A stretch of DNA of 64,000 nucleotides from Streptomyces echinoruber (GCF_014651135.1 NZ_BMWH01000011.1:5719-69718); one strand, 5' to 3'. Counted from the first letter of the stretch, positions 44,237 through 53,455 are shown. The notes: generated by a model from the sequence alone, not told the origin. Translations and numbers: made by a program.

Positions 44237-45256
44237 ATGAAGCTTCGCCGTGCTCTGGCCGCCGCCGCCATGACGGCTGCCATTGCCCCGCTCGCGCTGT
44301 CGGCGCCGGCTGCGTTCGCCGAGGAGTCGCCGAGTGACTCGCCGACCGCGTCGGTGTCGGAGTCGACGTCCGAGTCCGCGTCGGCGTCGAGCACCGAGAC
44401 CACCGAGCCGACCAGCAGCGAGTCGGCGTCCACCACCCCGTCCGCCTCCGCGTCCGAGTCGGCCTCCGAGTCCGCGTCGCCCTCCGCCAGCACCTCGGCC
44501 TCCACCTCGCCCTCCGGCACGCCGTCGGAGTCGGCCGAGCCGACCGAGGAGCCCTCCGACTGCCCGGTCGACGAGGACGGTGTCGACCCCGAGTCCGCGC
44601 TGTCGCTGGAGGTCTCCGGCCTGCCCGGCAAGATCGTCGCGGGCAGTGGCTGGCACAACTTCACGCTGACCGCCGCCAATCACAGCGACAAGGCGCTGGG
44701 CGACGTCCAGTGGCTGGCGATCGTCGACAACTACTCCGAGAGCGACAACGAGAAGGACTGGCTGAGCACCTACGCCCAGCTCGAGTACTTCAACCCCCAG
44801 ACCAAGGCCTGGGAGTCCCTCGCCGACGACATCGGCAACGGCGTGTACTTCGGTCAGACGGAGCTCGGCGCCAAGGAGACCGTCGACATCAAGCTGCGCG
44901 TCAACATCAGCGCCAAGGCGCCGGCCGGTGACGGCTACACCATCGGCCTGGGCGGCTACCTGGACGAGGAGAAGAACTGCGTCCACAGCTCCTTCGCCGT
45001 GTACGAGTTCACCGTCCTGCCGGCCGGCAGCAGCAACGACAACCCCGGTGAGGCCAAGCCGGGCAAGGGTGACAAGCCGGCCGGCGGCAAGCAGCCGCAG
45101 GGCGGCGCCGAGGAGATCCCGGCCACCGGCAGCCTCGCCGAGACCGGCTCCAGCTCCGCCCTGCCGATGATCGGCCTGGTCGGCGGCGTCGCCGTCGTCG
45201 CCGGTGCCGGTGCCGTGTTCGTCGTGCGTCGCCGCAAGGCGGGCTCGGAGGCGTAA
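44237..45256 (+). CDS. LAETG-type sortase-anchored surface protein
   Basis: A 339-residue exported wall protein. The signal peptide (MKLRRALAAAAMTAAIAPLA, cleavage near AFAEE) leads into a Ser/Thr/Glu-rich spacer (about 30-105, SESTSESASASS-like). A beta-type domain follows (about 115-260: LSLEVSGLPGKIVAGSGWHN, VQWLAIVDNYSES), then a Lys/Gly/Pro linker. The sorting signal is L300-A-E-T-G304, a hydrophobic helix and the tail RRRKAGSEA, fitting class E sortases of Streptomyces. The Ser/Thr spacer is a likely O-glycosylation region. The 3' end has a strong terminator. Confidence 0.95.
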   Translation: MKLRRALAAAAMTAAIAPLALSAPAAFAEESPSDSPTASVSESTSESASASSTETTEPTSSESASTTPSASASESASESASPSASTSASTSPSGTPSESAEPTEEPSDCPVDEDGVDPESALSLEVSGLPGKIVAGSGWHNFTLTAANHSDKALGDVQWLAIVDNYSESDNEKDWLSTYAQLEYFNPQTKAWESLADDIGNGVYFGQTELGAKETVDIKLRVNISAKAPAGDGYTIGLGGYLDEEKNCVHSSFAVYEFTVLPAGSSNDNPGEAKPGKGDKPAGGKQPQGGAEEIPATGSLAETGSSSALPMIGLVGGVAVVAGAGAVFVVRRRKAGSEA

Positions 45257-45324
45257 AGGCGGTCGCGGAGGCGTGAGCGTCCGCGGCGGCACCGCCCGCC
45301 CATAGGGCACCTGCAAGACAGCGG

Positions 45325-45366
45325 AAGAGGGACCTGCGCTCAGGAGGGGGGCACAGGTCCCTCTTT
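45325..45366 (+). terminator. Terminator after the LAETG gene
   Basis: A perfect 12-bp stem, AAGAGGGACCTG (45325-45336) and CAGGTCCCTCTT (45354-45365), with T following. It lies between the converging LAETG and GMC genes and is likely to work in both directions. Confidence 0.85.
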
Positions 45367-45446
45367 CCGTGTCCGGCACCCGGCTCTACGGCTCTACGGC
45401 TCCCTAGGGTTCTCTGCGGCTTTCCACCGCTTGTTACGACTACGCG

Positions 45447-47267
45447 CTACCGCTTCTTCGGCGGCACCTCCGGTACCGCCACGAACGGCAGCCGCAGTGC
45501 GCCGAAGGCGTTCGCCGGGACCGCCGGCGCCTTCGGCTCCACCGGGGCGAGACGCACGTACGGCTCGCCCTGGGCCGGGCGCGGGTCGGGCTCGCCCTTG
45601 TTGGGCCACAGCGCCATGGCCCGCTCGGCCTGCGCGGTGATGGTCAGCGACGGGTTGACGCCCAGGTTGGCGGAGACGGCGGCGCCGTCCACGACGGAGA
45701 TCCCGGGGTGGCCGTAGAGCCGGTGGTAGGGGTCGATCACGCCGGTCTCCCGGGAGGAGCCGATGGGGCAGCCGCCGAGGAAGTGCGCGGTGAGCGGGGT
45801 GCCCATCAGTTCGCCGACGTTGGAGCCGGGGAAGCCGTTGATGGACTCGGCCAGGGCGGAGGCGGCCTGGGAGGCGGCCCTGATCTGCTTGGGGTTGGGG
45901 GCGCCGTGCCCCTGGCGTGCGGTCAGCAGGCCCCGGCCGACGCCGGACGGCTTCAGGTACGTCGTCAGGGAGTTGTCCAGGGACTGCATCACCAGGCCGA
46001 TGATGGTCCGCTCCGACCAGCGGCGCACGGAGAGGGAGCGGAGCAGGAGCAGCGGGTGGCGGGCGGCGTTGGCGAGCCAGGCCAGGAGCCTGGATTGGCC
46101 GTCGGCGTAGGGGACCTGGAGGATGGACAGGTTGCCCATCGCGTTGGAGCCCTTGCCGTAGCGGACGGGTTCGATGTGGGTGTCGGCGTCCGGGTGGATG
46201 GACGAGGTGATGGCGACCCCGCGCGTGAAGTCGACCCTCGGCGCGCCGGTGGCCTTGCGGTAGCGCCGGTCGTCGGTCTGGGCGCCCACCAGCGCCTCGG
46301 AGTTGGTGCGGGTCAGCTCGCCCAGCCGGTCGGACAGGTACGGCAGTTGGCCGCCCGCCTTCATGCGGTGCAGCAGGGTCTGGGTGCCGTAGGTGCCGGC
46401 GGCGAGGACGACGCGGCGGGCGGTGAAGAGGCGGCCCCTGCCCTTTCTGCGGTCGTCGGTGGGCAGGGTGGCGACGGCGAAGCCGCCGCGGGAGTCCTCG
46501 GTGACGGAGACGACCGTGGTCATGGGGTGGACGACGGCGCCGGCCTTCTCGGCGAGGTACAGGTAGTTCTCGTTGAGGGTGTTCTTCGCGCCGTGGCGGC
46601 AGCCCGTCATGCACTCGCCGCACTCGGTGCAGGCCCGGCGCGCGGGCCCGGCCCCGCCGAAGTACGGGTCCGGGACCTCCTGGCCCGGCCGCGCCCGCAC
46701 GCTGCCGTCGGCGTCCTCGCCGTCACCGAAGAACACCCCGACCGGCGCCATGTGGAAGGTGTCGCCGACGCCCATCCGCTCCGCCGCGTCCTTCAGGTGC
46801 ACGTCGGAGGGGGTCATTGTCGGGTTGAGCCGCACGCCGAGCATGCGGCGCGCCTGGTCGTAGTACGGCCGCAGCTCCTCCTGCCAGTCGGTGATGTCCC
46901 GCCACTGCGGGTCGTCGAAGAAGGCCTTCGGCGGTACGTAGAGGGTGTTGGCGTAGTTGAGGGAGCCGCCGCCCACGCCGGCGCCGGCCAGCACCATCAC
47001 GTTGCCCAGCAGGTGGATGCGCTGGATGCCGTAGAGGCCGAGTTTCGGCGCCCACAGGTAGTTCTTCAGGTCCCAGGAGTTCCTGGGCAGGGTCTCGCGC
47101 GTGAAGCGGCGGCCGGCTTCCAGCACGCCGACGCGGTACCCCTTCTCGGTGAGGCGGAGGGCGGAGACGGATCCGCCGAATCCCGATCCGACCACGATGA
47201 CGTCGTAGTCGTAGTCGTAGTCGTACCCGTCCTCGTCCCGGGTCTGGACGGACTTCTCCTGTGACAC
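45447..47267 (-). CDS. GMC-type FAD oxidoreductase with Cys cluster
   Basis: A 606-residue FAD enzyme of the GMC/cholesterol-oxidase-like group. The dinucleotide fold is VVGSGFGGS (residues 25-33); AGAGVGGGSLNYAN is the second signature; the C-terminal HFLGGCPIG and NPSLTITAQAERA regions are typical. A four-Cys motif (CTECGECMTGC, about residue 213) is conserved in this subgroup. No signal peptide is seen. The N terminus repeats YDYDYDYD because of a GTAGTC repeat (47207-47226). GTG 47267 has AGGAGAG upstream. It is followed by the SSADH gene's family neighbour in the same direction upstream. Confidence 0.92.
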   Translation of the reverse strand: MSQEKSVQTRDEDGYDYDYDYDVIVVGSGFGGSVSALRLTEKGYRVGVLEAGRRFTRETLPRNSWDLKNYLWAPKLGLYGIQRIHLLGNVMVLAGAGVGGGSLNYANTLYVPPKAFFDDPQWRDITDWQEELRPYYDQARRMLGVRLNPTMTPSDVHLKDAAERMGVGDTFHMAPVGVFFGDGEDADGSVRARPGQEVPDPYFGGAGPARRACTECGECMTGCRHGAKNTLNENYLYLAEKAGAVVHPMTTVVSVTEDSRGGFAVATLPTDDRRKGRGRLFTARRVVLAAGTYGTQTLLHRMKAGGQLPYLSDRLGELTRTNSEALVGAQTDDRRYRKATGAPRVDFTRGVAITSSIHPDADTHIEPVRYGKGSNAMGNLSILQVPYADGQSRLLAWLANAARHPLLLLRSLSVRRWSERTIIGLVMQSLDNSLTTYLKPSGVGRGLLTARQGHGAPNPKQIRAASQAASALAESINGFPGSNVGELMGTPLTAHFLGGCPIGSSRETGVIDPYHRLYGHPGISVVDGAAVSANLGVNPSLTITAQAERAMALWPNKGEPDPRPAQGEPYVRLAPVEPKAPAVPANAFGALRLPFVAVPEVPPKKR

Positions 47268-47328
47268 GTGCTCTCCTCGTTGAGAACGGGTGCGGTGCGA
47301 CGTTCTTCGGTTGGACGCCGGCTTCCCT

Positions 47329-47426
47329 TCGCCGGGGGCTGTTCGCTGGGGGCTGCTCCCCGGGTGGCTGTTCGCCGGGTGACTGCTCCCGGATGACTGC
47401 TCGCCGCGGGACTGCTCGCCGGGCGA
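47329..47426. repeat. Degenerate 18-bp repeats between SSADH and GMC genes
   Basis: The gap between the SSADH stop and the GMC start holds six degenerate units built around CTG(T/C)TC-CCGGG (for example GGCTGTTCGCCGGGTGACTG). The array runs up to the SSADH stop codon. Confidence 0.55.
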
Positions 47427-49040
47427 CTAGCGGAAGCGGAACGCCTTCATCAGCTTCAGGCTCCGGGTCATGAACGCCGCGTACCCCGCGTCGTCCATGC
47501 CGAGGGCCGGTCCCATGGGCAGCAGCCGCTGGTGGGCGACGGTCTGCGCCTCGGTGTACTTGAGGATGCCCTCCGAGCCGTGCCGGCGGCCCAGGCCGGA
47601 GTCCTTCATGCCGCCCATCGGGGACTGCACGCTGCCGTAGGCGGAGGCGTAGCCCTCGTTGAGGTTGACGGTGCCGGTGCGCAGGCGGGCGGCGAGGGCG
47701 TGCCCGCGCCGGGCGTCGCGCGTCCACACGGACGCGTTGAGCCCGTACGGCGTGGCGTTGGCGCGCTCCACGGCCTCGTCGTCGTTCGCGAACCGGTAGA
47801 CGGACACGACCGGCCCGAAGGTCTCCTCCGCGCACACGGCCATGGTCGGCCCGACGCCGTCGAGGACGGTCGGCTCGTAGAAGTAGGGGCCGATGTCGGG
47901 CCGGGCGACGCCGCCGGCGAGCACCTTCGCGCCCTTGGCGACGGCGTCCTCGACGTGTGCCTCGACGGCCTTGAGCTGCCGTTCACCGGCCAGGGAGCCC
48001 ATGTCGGCGCCGTAGGCGAGGGCGGCGCCGAGGCGCAGCGCACGGGTGCGGGCGAGGAACCGCTCCAGGAAGGCGTCGGCGACGGACTCGTGCACGAACA
48101 GCCGCTCCACGGAGATGCACAGCTGCCCGGCGGAGGAGAAGCAGGCCCGCACCGCGCCGGCCGCGGCCTTGTCGAGGTCGGCGTCGTCGAGGACCAGCAG
48201 GGGGTTCTTGCCGCCGAGTTCGAGGGAGACGCCGATCAGGCGGGCGGCGGCGCCCTGGGCGACCTCGCGGCCGGTGCGGGTGGAGCCGGTGAAGGAGACG
48301 TAGTCGGCGTGCCGGACCACCTCGGGTCCGACGACCGGTCCGTCGCCGAGCACGATCTGGAAGGCGTCGGCGGGCAGTCCGGCCTCGACCAGCAGGTCGC
48401 GGGCCCACATCGCGGTCAGGCAGGTCTCCGTGTCCGGTTTCATCACGACCGCGTTGCCGGCGACGAACGCGGGCAGGGCGTCGCCGACGGAGAGTTCCAG
48501 CGGGTAGTTCCAGGGGGCGATCTGGCCGACGACCCCGCGCGGGTGGCGCAGCTCGGTGACCTTCGTCAGGCCCGGTACGGCGCCGGCGTGCCGCTTCGGC
48601 CTCAGGTAGGCGGCGGCGCGGCGGCCGTAGTGGCGGGCGGCGACCGCGACGGCCTGCACCTCCTCGTGCGCGTGCAGCCGCGCCTTGCCGGTCTCCAGCT
48701 GGACCAGGTCCAGCACCTCCGCCTGCCGGTCCAGCAGCAGGTCGTGGAAGCGCAGCAGGACGGCGGCGCGCTGCCGTACCGGGGTCCGCTCCCACACGGT
48801 CTGTGCCGCGCGGGCCCGTTCGAAGGCGGCGGCGACGTCCTCGGGGGTGGACTCGGGCACGTCGGCCAGCTTCTCCCCGGTGAACGGCGTGTGCACGGCC
48901 GTACGACCGGACCCGGTCACCCCCTTGGTCAGGTGCGCGACGAGCTGCGGCGTGACCACGTCGGCGGCGGTACGGGCGCCCTCGGGGGCGGGGGCGAGCG
49001 GGTTGGTGCCGGTCTTCTGCGGCGCCTGCGTGTCCGTCAT
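47427..49040 (-). CDS. gabD2: Succinic semialdehyde dehydrogenase
   Basis: A 537-residue aldehyde dehydrogenase of the GabD2 group (succinate-semialdehyde dehydrogenase, NADP type). NAD(P)-binding: APWNYPLELSVGDALPAFVAGN; SFTGSTRTGREV; the catalytic Glu lies in LELGGKNP and the catalytic Cys in SAGQLCISVERL. The GMC gene follows in the same direction after 159 bp. ATG 49040. Confidence 0.93.
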   Translation of the reverse strand: MTDTQAPQKTGTNPLAPAPEGARTAADVVTPQLVAHLTKGVTGSGRTAVHTPFTGEKLADVPESTPEDVAAAFERARAAQTVWERTPVRQRAAVLLRFHDLLLDRQAEVLDLVQLETGKARLHAHEEVQAVAVAARHYGRRAAAYLRPKRHAGAVPGLTKVTELRHPRGVVGQIAPWNYPLELSVGDALPAFVAGNAVVMKPDTETCLTAMWARDLLVEAGLPADAFQIVLGDGPVVGPEVVRHADYVSFTGSTRTGREVAQGAAARLIGVSLELGGKNPLLVLDDADLDKAAAGAVRACFSSAGQLCISVERLFVHESVADAFLERFLARTRALRLGAALAYGADMGSLAGERQLKAVEAHVEDAVAKGAKVLAGGVARPDIGPYFYEPTVLDGVGPTMAVCAEETFGPVVSVYRFANDDEAVERANATPYGLNASVWTRDARRGHALAARLRTGTVNLNEGYASAYGSVQSPMGGMKDSGLGRRHGSEGILKYTEAQTVAHQRLLPMGPALGMDDAGYAAFMTRSLKLMKAFRFR

Positions 49041-49164
49041 GACGCGCAGGGTAGGCCGTGCCGGTGGCTTTGTGTACCCGTCGGTAACGCGGTTTCACGG
49101 ACCGCTCACACGCCGCCAGTGAACGCTGGCAGCGAAGCCGCTGATCAGGGCATTGGCCGCGCTG

Positions 49165-50262
49165 CTACAGGCCGAGCAGGGAGAGGAGGGTACGGAGGGG
49201 GGTACGGGGTCGCGGCGGGGCGGGCGAAGCCGGCTCGACGGGCCGCACGTCGCCGACGCCCGGCCCTACGTCGTCACCGCCCGGCCCTACGTCGTCACCG
49301 CCCGGCCGGGTGGCCGCGGGCCCGGGTGCGGACGAAGGCGCCACCCGCCGCCCGGCTGCTTCGACGGCCACCCCCTGCCCGGCTGCCCCTTGCCCGGCTG
49401 CTCCTTGCCCGGCTGTTCCTTGCGCGGCCGCCGGTCCGGCCGCCTCCTCCCCGACCGCCACCGGTCCGACTGTCTCCTCCCCCGCCACCCCCGCCACCCC
49501 CGCCAGCACCGCCGCGGCCTCCGCCGGGTCGGGGCGCCGCTCGGGGTCGGATGCGAGCAGCCGACCGACGAGGGCGCCGAGCGGTTCGCCGGCGTCCGGC
49601 GCCTCGGCACCGCGACCGGGCGGCCGCCCCCGCAGGGCGGTGTGCAGCAGCGCCCCCAGTGACCACAGGTCGGACTCCGGCCCGGCCACCCTGGTCCCGG
49701 AGGACCCGGAGGCCCCGGACAGCCGCTCCGGCGCGAGGAAACCGCCGTCCCGCGCGGGCGGTCCGGAGGCGATGCCGAAGTCGGTGACGACGACGCGCCC
49801 GGTGCCGGACTCGATCAGCACGTTCTCCGGCCGCAGGTCCCGGTGCACGATCCCCACGGCGTGCGCGGCCCGCAGGGCCCCGAGCACGGCGAGCCCGACA
49901 CGGGCGGCCTCGGCGGGATCGAGGGTCCCGCGGCGCAGCACGTCGCGCAGGGACTCCCCGGGCACGTACTCCGTCACGATCCACGGCATCCCGTCCTCGA
50001 CGACGACGTCGTGGATCCGCACCGCGCAGGGATGCCCGACCCGGGCGGCGGCCCGAGCCTCGTGCTCCAGTCGGTGCGCGGCCCGCCGGTACTCCTCGTC
50101 CTCCGGCCTCCCGGGCAGACGCGGTTCCCGGACGGCGACCTCCCGCCCGTCCTCCTCGTCGTACGCCCGCCACACGGCGCCCGTCTCCCCGACCCGCCGC
50201 CGCAGCCGGTACCGGCCGCCGATGAGCCGACCGCCGGACGCCTGTTCCCCACCGCCACTCAT
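49165..50262 (-). CDS. Ser/Thr protein kinase with Lys-to-Arg changes
   Basis: A 365-residue soluble kinase, PknB-like, with no membrane helix. HRD is at 140-142 (VHRDLRPENV), DFG at 161-163, and the APE motif at APERL. Two usually invariant lysines are Arg: VAVK reads VAVR (Arg45), and HRDLKPEN reads HRDLRPEN (Arg144). The glycine loop is thin (VGETGAV). It is therefore a weak or pseudo-kinase, or uses other residues. The last 100 residues are Ala/Gly-rich with a GQGAA repeat and no domain. The ATG at 50262 has a weak ribosome-binding site. Confidence 0.88.
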   Translation of the reverse strand: MSGGGEQASGGRLIGGRYRLRRRVGETGAVWRAYDEEDGREVAVREPRLPGRPEDEEYRRAAHRLEHEARAAARVGHPCAVRIHDVVVEDGMPWIVTEYVPGESLRDVLRRGTLDPAEAARVGLAVLGALRAAHAVGIVHRDLRPENVLIESGTGRVVVTDFGIASGPPARDGGFLAPERLSGASGSSGTRVAGPESDLWSLGALLHTALRGRPPGRGAEAPDAGEPLGALVGRLLASDPERRPDPAEAAAVLAGVAGVAGEETVGPVAVGEEAAGPAAAQGTAGQGAAGQGAAGQGVAVEAAGRRVAPSSAPGPAATRPGGDDVGPGGDDVGPGVGDVRPVEPASPAPPRPRTPLRTLLSLLGL

Positions 50263-50629
50263 GCACCATGACTACCCTGTGGAACGCGCCCTTGTCGATG
50301 CGACAACGCTCCAGTGGCCAAAGGAAGTTGACAGGTCGCAGACACGACCTCCCCCGACGGCGGAACCCGGCCCGCCACCGCCCTGCCCGCTCGCGGCCAC
50401 CGACGACCACGACCACGACCACCGGCAAAAGTCCCTTACCGAGCCGTCGTCACGAATCCGGCGAACTCACTCCGCACACACAGCCGATTCATACCTAAAG
50501 CCCGGATACGTCATGGTATCTTCACATCCCGTTCGGCATCTCGCCCGCAAGTGGGGCACTCGCAGGACCGGGGCGTGCACGGAGATCCGCACCGGACGTG
50601 CCCCCGTGACCCCCTGGAGAAAGACGACG
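50263..50629. promoter_or_regulatory. Divergent region before the glycosyltransferase gene
   Basis: This 367-bp stretch holds the kinase promoter and the promoter and leader of the rightward glycosyltransferase. It is less GC-rich around 50480-50540 (TTCATACC, ATACGTCATGGTATC), where the promoter probably lies. I see no gene. Confidence 0.4.
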
Positions 50630-52642
50630 ATGCTCGGCCCGACGGTTTCGGTGATTGTCGCCGCCTACAACGCGATGCCCTATCTGACGCGGTGCATCAC
50701 GTCGGTGGCCGAACAGACCATCGGCCGGGACGCGTTGGAGGTCATCGCCGTCGACGACGGCTCGACCGACGGCACCGCGGCGGAGCTGGAGCGACTGGCG
50801 AAGGAGTATCCGGGACTGCTGCGGGTGGTGCGGCAGGAGAACTCCGGCGGACCGGCCGCGCCCCGCAACAAGGGACTCGACCTGGCGCGCGGCACGTACG
50901 TCTTCTTCCTGGACGCGGACGACTACTTGGGCCCCGAGGCGCTGGAGCGCATGGTCGCCGCGGCGGAGGGGAACGGCACCGACGTCGTCCTCGGCAAGAT
51001 GGTCGGTGTCGGCGGGCGGCAGGCGCCGACGTCGATGTTCCGGCGCAACCAGCCGAAGACCGACGTGTTCTCGTCCCGCGTGTACTGGACGCTCAGCCCG
51101 ATGAAGCTGTTCCGCCGCGAACTGGTGGAACGGCACGGGCTGCGCTTCCCCACCGACCTGGCCACCGGCGAGGACCAGCCGTTCGTCGCGGCGGCGTACC
51201 TGCACGCGTCGGGCATCTCGGTGGTGGCCGACTACGACTGCGTGTTCTGGGTGATGCGGGAGGACGAGAACAACCTCACGCGCCGCACCTCGGGCGCCGA
51301 GCCCCGCCTGCGCTACCTCGCCCGCATGGTGGAGTTCCTCGTCGAGAACGTCCCGGCCGGACCGAACCGCGACCACCTGGCGCTCCGTTACCTGACGGTC
51401 GAGGTGCGCACCCTCGTCCGCAGTCACCTGCCGCTGGAGCCGCGCGAGTCGCAGCACAAGACGCTCGCCCGGCTGGCCGAGATCATCGACCCGCTGTGGC
51501 ACGAGGGCATGAACGACCGGCTCGTGGCGATGGCCCGGCTGCGGCTGCACCTGATCCGGCACCGGATGCTGGACGAGGTTCTCGAACTCGCCCGTTTCGA
51601 GGAGGAGTCCGAGCGGAGCGACGTCGCCACCCCGGTCCTTGTGGAGGGCGGCCGCGCCTACGCCCGCTACCCCTTCTTCCGCGACCCCGCCCGCGCCGTC
51701 CCCGACGCCTGCTACGACGTCACCGACCAGCTCGGCACCCGCCACCACGTCCACCGCGCCGAACTGCGCGGCACCACCCTGCACCTGGCCGGCCACGCCT
51801 ACCTCCACCGCGTCGAAACCCGCGACGTCACCACCCACCTCCTGCTGCGCGAACGCAACCGCGGCACCGAATACCGCCTCCCCGTCACCCACACCCCCAC
51901 CCCCCACCTCGGCACCGACGAAGACCACGGCCGCTACACCTACGACCACGCCGGCTTCGACGCCACCGTCGACCTCGCCACCGCCGCCAACGGCACCCCC
52001 CTGCCCGACGGCCTGTGGGACATCTCCCTCACCATCGGCACCCAGGGCATCACCCGCGAAGTCCGCATCGGCAGCAAACGCGCCGAACACCTCCCCGGCA
52101 CCCCCACCACCCACCTCCTCACCGGACTCGGCGACCAGCCACGAGCCGTCACCCTCTACACCACCAAGCCCCACGGCAACTACACCCTCGACATCGGCGA
52201 GAACAAACACCCCGTACGCCGCCACCTCACCCTCGACACCCCACGCTGGTCCGCCGGCGAACCGACCGTCCTGGTCATCGAAGGGCACAACACCCTCGCC
52301 ACCTACCCCGAGAACGCCCTGACCGCCGTCCTCACCGGCCCCGACGCCACCACCGTCTCCTTCCCCGCCGTACCCGTCGCCCGCACCGACGCCTTCGCGC
52401 TCCACATCGACCTGCGGCACCTCACCCCCGGACTGTGGCGCGGCGAACTCCGCCTCGGCCCCTGGAGCGTGCCCCTGCCACCCCTCCCCCAGGACGCCCC
52501 GCCCACCAAGTGGCGCCACCACGGCCGACACTGGTACGCCAAACCCGAAACCAACAGGAATGGCAAGCAGTTGACGGTACGCATCGGACGGGTGCAGCCC
52601 GTCAGGGGTCTGTTGCGCCGCCTCAAGGCCCTCAAGGGCTGA
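50630..52642 (+). CDS. Family 2 glycosyltransferase with C-terminal beta domains
   Basis: A 670-residue enzyme. The GT-A domain occupies about 1-330: SVIVAAYNAMPYLTRC, VDDGSTDGT, NSGGPAAPRNKGL, and the metal-binding FFLDADDYLG. The C-terminal half consists of beta-rich repeats similar to those after GT2 domains of wall-polymer enzymes. Codon choice changes near 51640: the first part prefers GAG and G-ending codons, the second GAA and C-ending codons, as if joined from two sources. GGAG precedes the ATG. It possibly makes a surface or teichoic-type polymer. Confidence 0.92.
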   Translation: MLGPTVSVIVAAYNAMPYLTRCITSVAEQTIGRDALEVIAVDDGSTDGTAAELERLAKEYPGLLRVVRQENSGGPAAPRNKGLDLARGTYVFFLDADDYLGPEALERMVAAAEGNGTDVVLGKMVGVGGRQAPTSMFRRNQPKTDVFSSRVYWTLSPMKLFRRELVERHGLRFPTDLATGEDQPFVAAAYLHASGISVVADYDCVFWVMREDENNLTRRTSGAEPRLRYLARMVEFLVENVPAGPNRDHLALRYLTVEVRTLVRSHLPLEPRESQHKTLARLAEIIDPLWHEGMNDRLVAMARLRLHLIRHRMLDEVLELARFEEESERSDVATPVLVEGGRAYARYPFFRDPARAVPDACYDVTDQLGTRHHVHRAELRGTTLHLAGHAYLHRVETRDVTTHLLLRERNRGTEYRLPVTHTPTPHLGTDEDHGRYTYDHAGFDATVDLATAANGTPLPDGLWDISLTIGTQGITREVRIGSKRAEHLPGTPTTHLLTGLGDQPRAVTLYTTKPHGNYTLDIGENKHPVRRHLTLDTPRWSAGEPTVLVIEGHNTLATYPENALTAVLTGPDATTVSFPAVPVARTDAFALHIDLRHLTPGLWRGELRLGPWSVPLPPLPQDAPPTKWRHHGRHWYAKPETNRNGKQLTVRIGRVQPVRGLLRRLKALKG

Positions 52643-52648
52643 GACTGC

Positions 52649-52873
52649 AAACCATGCGCCACTCAGGCCGAACCCGTGGCGTCCGCCAGGCAGGGCGTCG
52701 AGCTCGTCGTGGTCAAGGAGCTTCTCGGCCACACCCACATCGGCGTCACCACCACCGTCTACGCCCACGTCCGACTCCGCCTCCAGCGCCAAGCCATCGA
52801 CACACTGGGCCACGCCCTCGGCCAGACCGACGACGAACCTGACGCCCCATCCGCCGTAGCAGCCGTCCGCTGA
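52649..52873 (+). pseudogene. Remnant of a tyrosine recombinase (integrase)
   Basis: A frame of about 75 codons carries only the C terminus of a phage/plasmid-type integrase: VELVVVKELLGHTHIGVTTT and VYAHVRL, with the catalytic His and Tyr of box II. The box I Arg and everything before it are missing, and there is no start with a ribosome-binding site (GTG 52676 is possible). It is the trace of an integrated element, at the edge of the accessory region. Confidence 0.85.
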
Positions 52874-52880
52874 CGTTGCC

Positions 52881-52932
52881 GTCAAACGGCTTGGGGCCCC
52901 GCCGATTTCGGCGGGGCCCCAAGCCGTTTGAC
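52881..52932. terminator. Perfect 25-bp inverted repeat after the integrase stub
   Basis: Left arm 52881-52905 and right arm 52908-52932 are perfect reverse complements with only two bases between them (core GGGGCCCCGCCGA-TT-TCGGCGGGGCCCC). It can form a very stable hairpin. It may end both the integrase/GT transcripts and the leftward toxin operon. Confidence 0.8.
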
Positions 52933-53095
52933 CACCCCAGGAGAAATCTCTATTTTGCCTTCAAATCCCTTGCAGATAAATCCCGATACCGCCTGGACCC
53001 GAGAAACTGGGCCACCAACATATCGGATCCGACCGCACAGGCTCACACCCCCCCCCGAAAATTGACATCAGACGAATTACCGCAACGGGATCACC
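52933..53095. other. Low-GC spacer downstream of the toxin operon
   Basis: This 163-bp stretch is close to 50% GC and has no supported gene. It contains runs such as TTTTGCC and CCCCCCCCGAAAATT and belongs to the same low-GC block as the immunity gene. Confidence 0.5.
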
Positions 53096-53455
53096 TTAAG
53101 AATCATGAAGATCCCGCGTTGACTTCACCCCAAAGCATGCAACGACCGAACTGAATTCTAGATCCAGGAATAGCTGGAAATAATATCCACCTCGATGTCG
53201 GTCATCGATAAACCCTAGCGCAAGCTCGGCGCCGTCATAGGAACGAAGCGCATCAAGTGCTTCCGCGAATCCAAGCGAAGGCTGGCCAGAGCGTCGGATT
53301 CCACGCCCTCGCCTCTCATAAATTGAGACGAGACGTTGGGTTGCGACACCCTCAGGCCAAATTTCGTAATCGACGCCCGATTCGAGGGCGGTCCGGGAGA
53401 GAAGCCGCACTTCATCAGCCCCGGCGAGGAGTTGCGCAAGGCGACTTCTTTCCAC
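53096..53455 (-). CDS. Probable immunity protein to the RHS toxin tip
   Basis: A 119-residue soluble protein of no known family (RSRLAQLLAGADEVRLLSRT, GFIDDRHRGGYYFQLFLDLE). It lies 58 bp downstream of the RHS toxin gene, in the same direction, and shares its low GC (about 55%, by eye). Position, size and composition fit an immunity gene. GTG 53455 follows GGAGAG; a TTG at 53467 is possible. Confidence 0.65.
   Translation of the reverse strand: MERSRLAQLLAGADEVRLLSRTALESGVDYEIWPEGVATQRLVSIYERRGRGIRRSGQPSLGFAEALDALRSYDGAELALGFIDDRHRGGYYFQLFLDLEFSSVVACFGVKSTRDLHDS

Noticed and set aside
44134..44679. Leftward frame rich in Asp/Ser opposite the LAETG gene
   Set aside because: It is the reverse reading of the Ser/Glu-rich repeat region of the LAETG protein.
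52881..52932. tRNA gene or attachment site in a tRNA
   Set aside because: The sequence is a simple two-arm palindrome with no cloverleaf, anticodon loop or CCA end.
52876..53154. Open frame of 92 codons in the low-GC spacer
   Set aside because: It starts within the large hairpin and has no recognisable sequence or start site; it overlaps the end of the immunity gene in antisense.
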